From the NCBI GenBank assembly GCA_017409575.1, contig JAFQSM010000036.1:62001-126000 (forward strand): a DNA stretch of 64,000 nt. The letters are read 5' to 3'. Within the stretch, counting starts at the first letter, position 1, and every line of letters starts with the position of its first letter. A program made the translations under genes and the position numbers. The notes beneath the pieces were generated by a model, which worked only from the letters and a program-made list of their open reading frames with translations, did not search any database and was not told where the DNA came from. The stretch is from Clostridia bacterium (GTDB lineage: Bacteria; Bacillota; Clostridia; Monoglobales; Monoglobaceae). Of this stretch, positions 60,893 to 64,000 are shown in pieces.

Positions 60893-61033
60893 ATGGAAGC
60901 AATAAATATCTTTTTAGGTATAGCTATTGGCGTTGTAATAGGGCAACAGTATTATAAATATCAAATAGTAAAAAAGAAAAACAAAAAAGTAATTGAACAA
61001 GTTAAGAAATGGATTACCGACTCTGAAAAATAA
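60893..61033 (+). CDS. 46-aa single-helix membrane protein
   Basis: This short gene has AAGGAG 10 nt before the ATG. The product opens MEAINIFLGIAIGVVIGQQY (one membrane helix) and ends in a lysine-rich helix (VKKKNKKVIEQVKKWITDSE). It resembles small helix-plus-basic-tail proteins made at the end of operons. It ends 20 bp before a terminator. Confidence 0.6.
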   Translation: MEAINIFLGIAIGVVIGQQYYKYQIVKKKNKKVIEQVKKWITDSEK

Positions 61034-61053
61034 ATTAAACGCATAAAAAAATA

Positions 61054-61102
61054 ACCGTGATACATGCCGCTGATGAAGCGAACTGTATCACGGTATTTTT
61101 TT
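61054..61102 (+). terminator. terminator of the envelope-protein operon
   Basis: Stem ACCGTGATACA / TGTATCACGGT (11 bp) with a 19-nt loop and a following ATTTTTTT. Confidence 0.88.
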
Positions 61103-61192
61103 GTGGTCTATGTCACGCATTAGAGGGCAGTTTTTAAGGTTTTTGGATAAAGAGTATTACCCCTATGAGTTTTCGCCTTAAAAACCCTTATT

Positions 61193-61579
61193 TTAAGGGA
61201 ATAAAACACCTTTATTCCGTGACATAAGACGCTGTTTTTGTTTTCGTTCCGCTGCTTGCCGTCTTGTAATGACTTTTCTGCAATCGGAACAATACTTTGA
61301 CCTGTTACTGTTTGGGATATAATATCTGCCACATATAGAACACAGTTTTGTGTTCGGTGGCTTCATCAGTTCAATATGCAAATCTTTATCAACAGGCAGT
61401 ACGGCAACCTTAAACCATTTGCAGATAATATGTGAGTATGTTATAAGCTGGGGACATACGCACGGATCGCCGTCGTCAAGCAAAATACAATGGCCGCCGT
61501 CGTAGTTGCAACAGAGCTTGCGAACAAGTGCATTTGTACGTCTGCTTTGCTTCGGGGAAAGTAATATTATTCTGTTCAT
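61193..61579 (-). CDS. cysteine-rich VLP-type protein
   Basis: This 128-aa protein of the cysteine-rich VLP family occurs in conjugative elements of Firmicutes. Cysteines are grouped as CCNYDGGHCILLDDGDPCVC, a VLPVDKDL segment (the VLP of the name), and a zinc finger CSICGRYYIPNSNRSKYCSD then C. The basic end suggests nucleic-acid binding. It overlaps the ArdA-like gene by 4 bp. Role unknown. Confidence 0.85.
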   Translation of the reverse strand: MNRIILLSPKQSRRTNALVRKLCCNYDGGHCILLDDGDPCVCPQLITYSHIICKWFKVAVLPVDKDLHIELMKPPNTKLCSICGRYYIPNSNRSKYCSDCRKVITRRQAAERKQKQRLMSRNKGVLFP

Positions 61580-63513
61580 AGCTCCGGCTCCGATTTGTGA
61601 GGTGCTTTTGAAGGCTCCTTTTTCTCTCCATGCTCTTTGGCAGAATTTTTTATCTGTTCCCGGATAGACGGCTTCGGCGGCTCGTTGTTTATTAAACCGT
61701 CAATCTGATTGAAATTCTGCTCCGTGTGCTTTTCTGCATTTGCAAGATAGTTAAAAGGCTCTCCTGCAAAAGTAATTTCTTTTTTGCATTTGAGCCTTGA
61801 TAATACACCTGTTTTCAATTCTGCAAATTCTGCATAATTTTCCGTAGTGAAAGCTCCGTTTTCAAGCATTTGCTGTTGAGAAACTACCCAACCGTCGCCA
61901 TACAGGAACGAATACATCTTGTGATTATCCGATATATGAATAACGGATTTATCTGAATTATCATAGTATGAAGGCGCGTCAAACATATAGTGATAATTTT
62001 CATTTGCACCCAAGTACACTTTATCATCAGTTCCCACAAGAGCAGTATATCCCTCGTAATTACTTATTACAGCGCTCCTGATTCTGATATAATCAAGAAA
62101 TTCAGGCACTTCCTTAAATCCCACACTATCACAGTAATACGCCTTTTCTTCACCTTTGCCGGAAATAACCACAATATCCGAAACACTCAAACTATGTCCT
62201 TTGAAATCCTGCGGAATATCTATATTAAATCTCTGGAAAAGTTTTTCCAATGTATCAGACGGCATATATGCTGCAGAATAAATCAAGTCATAATTGTTTT
62301 TGTCTGCAAATTCTCCTTTGCTATGCAGCCGTTCCAAACTTTCAAAACGGAAATCTCTTGTATCATCACCCGATTTAAGCTGATAAATGAAATACTTAAC
62401 AGGGATATATTTTTCCTCATACTCTTTGAGTTCAAGAGGAAGAACATCATCATCTGTCTGTCCTAAATCCGCAAGCATATCCTTGATATAATCGGTGCGT
62501 CCGTTATAAAGGCTTTCCGACAATTTCATTGCCATAGCTCCGTCAGGATATTTTGCGGCATAGTCCATATCGTGAGCAACAAAAAACCTATCAAGTGAAT
62601 TTGCAAGCTCCATACTGCGCTTAATCTTATCATCAATAAAGCTGTCGTCATTCTCAATAGGTGTTATTCTGCAGAAGTCAGGAATTTGTGCTGTGTTTCC
62701 GTCATAGTAGGTTGTATATGGCCCCTGTTCTTTCTCCAAAACGGCACTATCAACCATAATAGCCTTTCGTTCCTCTGCCTTGTCTTTTCCGTACTGTTCA
62801 AAATTGATGTAGTCCTCAATATCATAGAGTAATCTTAAATCAATGCCGTTTTCCTCCATAACATATTTACCGTAATCGTCCCAATCATACATATTATCAA
62901 CCAAAGTATAACAATCGGTATTTTGAGCAAGATTTATAAGGTTTTCAATGGAATGTATATCGGCTTCGTCCTCCATAGCAGAAAGAAAGATTTTCAATTC
63001 TTCGGAATTGAGATTTTTAAGTAGGTACGCAAGATAGTTGAGTTCGTCAACGTTTTCACCGGTTGCGATATAATCAGCCAAATCACCGTATGAAATAACA
63101 TAACCTGAAACGGCATATTGTTCAGGCGAGGCATCTTTTGAAAGCCCAATATCATTAAGGAGCTTTTCAAAGCGTTCAGGCTTTGCCGGAAGCGATAACC
63201 ATTGTTCCGCCTGTGTCTCTTTGTTGTAAATCAACACAGAAAACGGCCCCGTGTCCTGTAAAAAGTTTTCCCGGTATTCGTCAAGCCTTTTGAAGAAATC
63301 TTCATTTTGGGTAGCATACCTTGTTAGAAGGCCTTTCACATTATCAAAATTACCTGAAATAATATCATCAGCGATATTTTCCTGTGCTTCCATAACCTCT
63401 GTATGCTCTGAATTATATGTACTGCTGTGTTCCCTTAAATGAACATCAATATCAAAGGCTAAATCCGTAGCGTCGTCCAACGCCATATCCTGATTTATAT
63501 TATCTTTTGCCAT
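61576..63513 (-). CDS. ArdA-like antirestriction protein with YodL/DUF4316 region
   Basis: This 645-aa acidic protein has several element-typical regions. ArdA-like sequence covers about 110-225 (YVISYGDLADYIATGENVDE, LNYLAYLLKN, ENLINLAQNTDCYTLVDNMY). A YodL-like part (about 365-420, YFIYQLKSGDDTRDFRFESL) and a DUF4316-like part (about 415-460, YMPSDTLEKLFQRFNIDIPQ) follow. ArdA mimics B-form DNA and blocks type I restriction on entry. The tail (about 600-645) is basic and resembles that of the next gene (PKPSIREQI / PKPSIKKQL). Domain limits are approximate. Confidence 0.75.
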   Translation of the reverse strand: MAKDNINQDMALDDATDLAFDIDVHLREHSSTYNSEHTEVMEAQENIADDIISGNFDNVKGLLTRYATQNEDFFKRLDEYRENFLQDTGPFSVLIYNKETQAEQWLSLPAKPERFEKLLNDIGLSKDASPEQYAVSGYVISYGDLADYIATGENVDELNYLAYLLKNLNSEELKIFLSAMEDEADIHSIENLINLAQNTDCYTLVDNMYDWDDYGKYVMEENGIDLRLLYDIEDYINFEQYGKDKAEERKAIMVDSAVLEKEQGPYTTYYDGNTAQIPDFCRITPIENDDSFIDDKIKRSMELANSLDRFFVAHDMDYAAKYPDGAMAMKLSESLYNGRTDYIKDMLADLGQTDDDVLPLELKEYEEKYIPVKYFIYQLKSGDDTRDFRFESLERLHSKGEFADKNNYDLIYSAAYMPSDTLEKLFQRFNIDIPQDFKGHSLSVSDIVVISGKGEEKAYYCDSVGFKEVPEFLDYIRIRSAVISNYEGYTALVGTDDKVYLGANENYHYMFDAPSYYDNSDKSVIHISDNHKMYSFLYGDGWVVSQQQMLENGAFTTENYAEFAELKTGVLSRLKCKKEITFAGEPFNYLANAEKHTEQNFNQIDGLINNEPPKPSIREQIKNSAKEHGEKKEPSKAPHKSEPEL

Positions 63514-63515
63514 AA

Positions 63516-64000
63516 TTACACCTCCAAATCGTTATTTTTACTCTTTGCAGGTTTCTTTTGAGTAGAAATATTTTTATTATCGGAAAGCTGCTTTTTTATT
63601 GACGGTTTAGGCTCAAGCTCTATTGACTTATCACGGAATATGTCAAGATAGTTTTTTACATTTTCTTTCAATATTTCGTAATGCCTTTCTTTTGGTGCAG
63701 CCGCATACCATTCCGTTTTTCCGTCGTAAGCCCATATATGAGGCGCAACACCCTCTTTGAAATTAGGATTGCCCGGAACAGGAAGCCTGCCCCAAACATC
63801 AAAAAACTGTATTGCGTGCTTATCTACAACGCCGTCTTTTCTGTTAATAACGGTTATTCGCAGTACATCATAGTTTCTGCTCACGCCGCTATCGTCAATC
63901 TGGCATTTTATTTTCAAATCACTGTCAAGTTCACCGTAGCATACGCCGGAAATATATTTTGTGTTTGAAAACATATCATCATTACCGAAAATCTTTCGCA
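63516..64000 (-). CDS. element protein of unknown function, N-terminus outside window
   Basis: The reading frame stays open past the ATG at 63974 to the window edge, so the true start is probably outside. About 161 residues are visible, including FDVWGRLPVPGNPNFKEG and HIWAYDGKTEWYAAAPKERH. The end (PKPSIKKQL) resembles the tail motif of the next protein. No family recognized. It is 2 bp upstream of the ArdA-like gene, in one operon. Confidence 0.6.
   Translation of the reverse strand, partial: RKIFGNDDMFSNTKYISGVCYGELDSDLKIKCQIDDSGVSRNYDVLRITVINRKDGVVDKHAIQFFDVWGRLPVPGNPNFKEGVAPHIWAYDGKTEWYAAAPKERHYEILKENVKNYLDIFRDKSIELEPKPSIKKQLSDNKNISTQKKPAKSKNNDLEV

Larger units (their letters stand above)
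27265..64000. mobile_element. integrative mobile element, left part only
   Basis: Everything right of the tRNA-Ser pair looks like one transferable element. A large serine recombinase and a TnpW-like protein lie at the boundary, followed by small sigma-like regulators, a type III restriction island, MobC plus relaxase with a candidate oriT, and a YolD/Y-family polymerase passenger module. SLOG/DUF1273, cysteine-rich VLP and ArdA/YodL proteins complete it. Coupling protein, VirB4 and other conjugation genes are not seen, so the far end lies beyond 64000. Whether it is self-transmissible or mobilizable cannot be decided here. The exact left att base is unknown; it must lie between 27147 and 27333. 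Confidence 0.78.

Overview
The window suggests a low-GC, spore-forming member of the Firmicutes, probably class Clostridia. The grounds are gene order: an obg/rpmA/rplU block next to a SpoIVFA/SpoIVFB-like pair, and a long yloC-remA-gmk-rpoZ-priA-def-fmt-rsmB-rlmN-prpC-prkC-rsgA-rpe-thiN run that matches Bacillus subtilis closely. AT-rich codon use and strong AGGAGG ribosome sites agree. No 16S gene is present, so nothing finer can be said.

Positions 1-27264 are chromosomal core. From the left come obg (cut by the window edge), rpmA, and rplU with a consensus promoter and a probable L21 leader RNA. Next are two genes of the radical SAM/DUF2344 pair, then the divergent SpoIVFA/B-like pair, closed by a two-way terminator. 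The 13.6 kb ribosome, translation and cell-wall-signalling operon (thiN back to yloC) reads on the minus strand from one clear promoter at 19354-19382. rqcH diverges from it. A short decayed stretch (21257-22070) holds an IS1182-type transposase remnant and a broken creatininase-family gene. A nitroreductase and a second type II topoisomerase pair follow, and the core ends with tRNA-Ser(UGA) and tRNA-Ser(GCU).

Positions 27265-64000 are part of an integrative mobile element whose far end lies outside the window. A large serine recombinase and a TnpW-like protein sit at the tRNA end. Then come two pairs of small split sigma-like proteins and a defence island (SNF2 helicase, type III methyltransferase Mod, an unknown protein, type III nuclease Res). 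After these are a repressor with a palindromic operator, a candidate oriT, MobC and a MOBP-type relaxase, and an error-prone polymerase module with YolD. No type IV secretion genes are visible, so it could be an ICE or a mobilizable element.

The most unusual part is 45597-52917. Two BlaI/MecI-type repressor cassettes lie in tandem, each with palindromic operators inside a consensus promoter. The first encodes an ordinary one-piece BlaR1-like M56 protease with an extracellular domain. In the second, the protease is a separate short protein, and the membrane-anchored sensor half occurs twice, as two paralogs with different outer domains. Both cassettes end in a nearly identical 54-55 residue protein and a terminator. 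From 53470 to 61033 follow further plus-strand genes, many for envelope proteins: a lipoprotein, small membrane proteins, and a solute-binding-protein/SLH fusion. The window closes with a cysteine-rich protein, an ArdA/YodL-type antirestriction protein and a truncated unknown gene, all typical of such elements.
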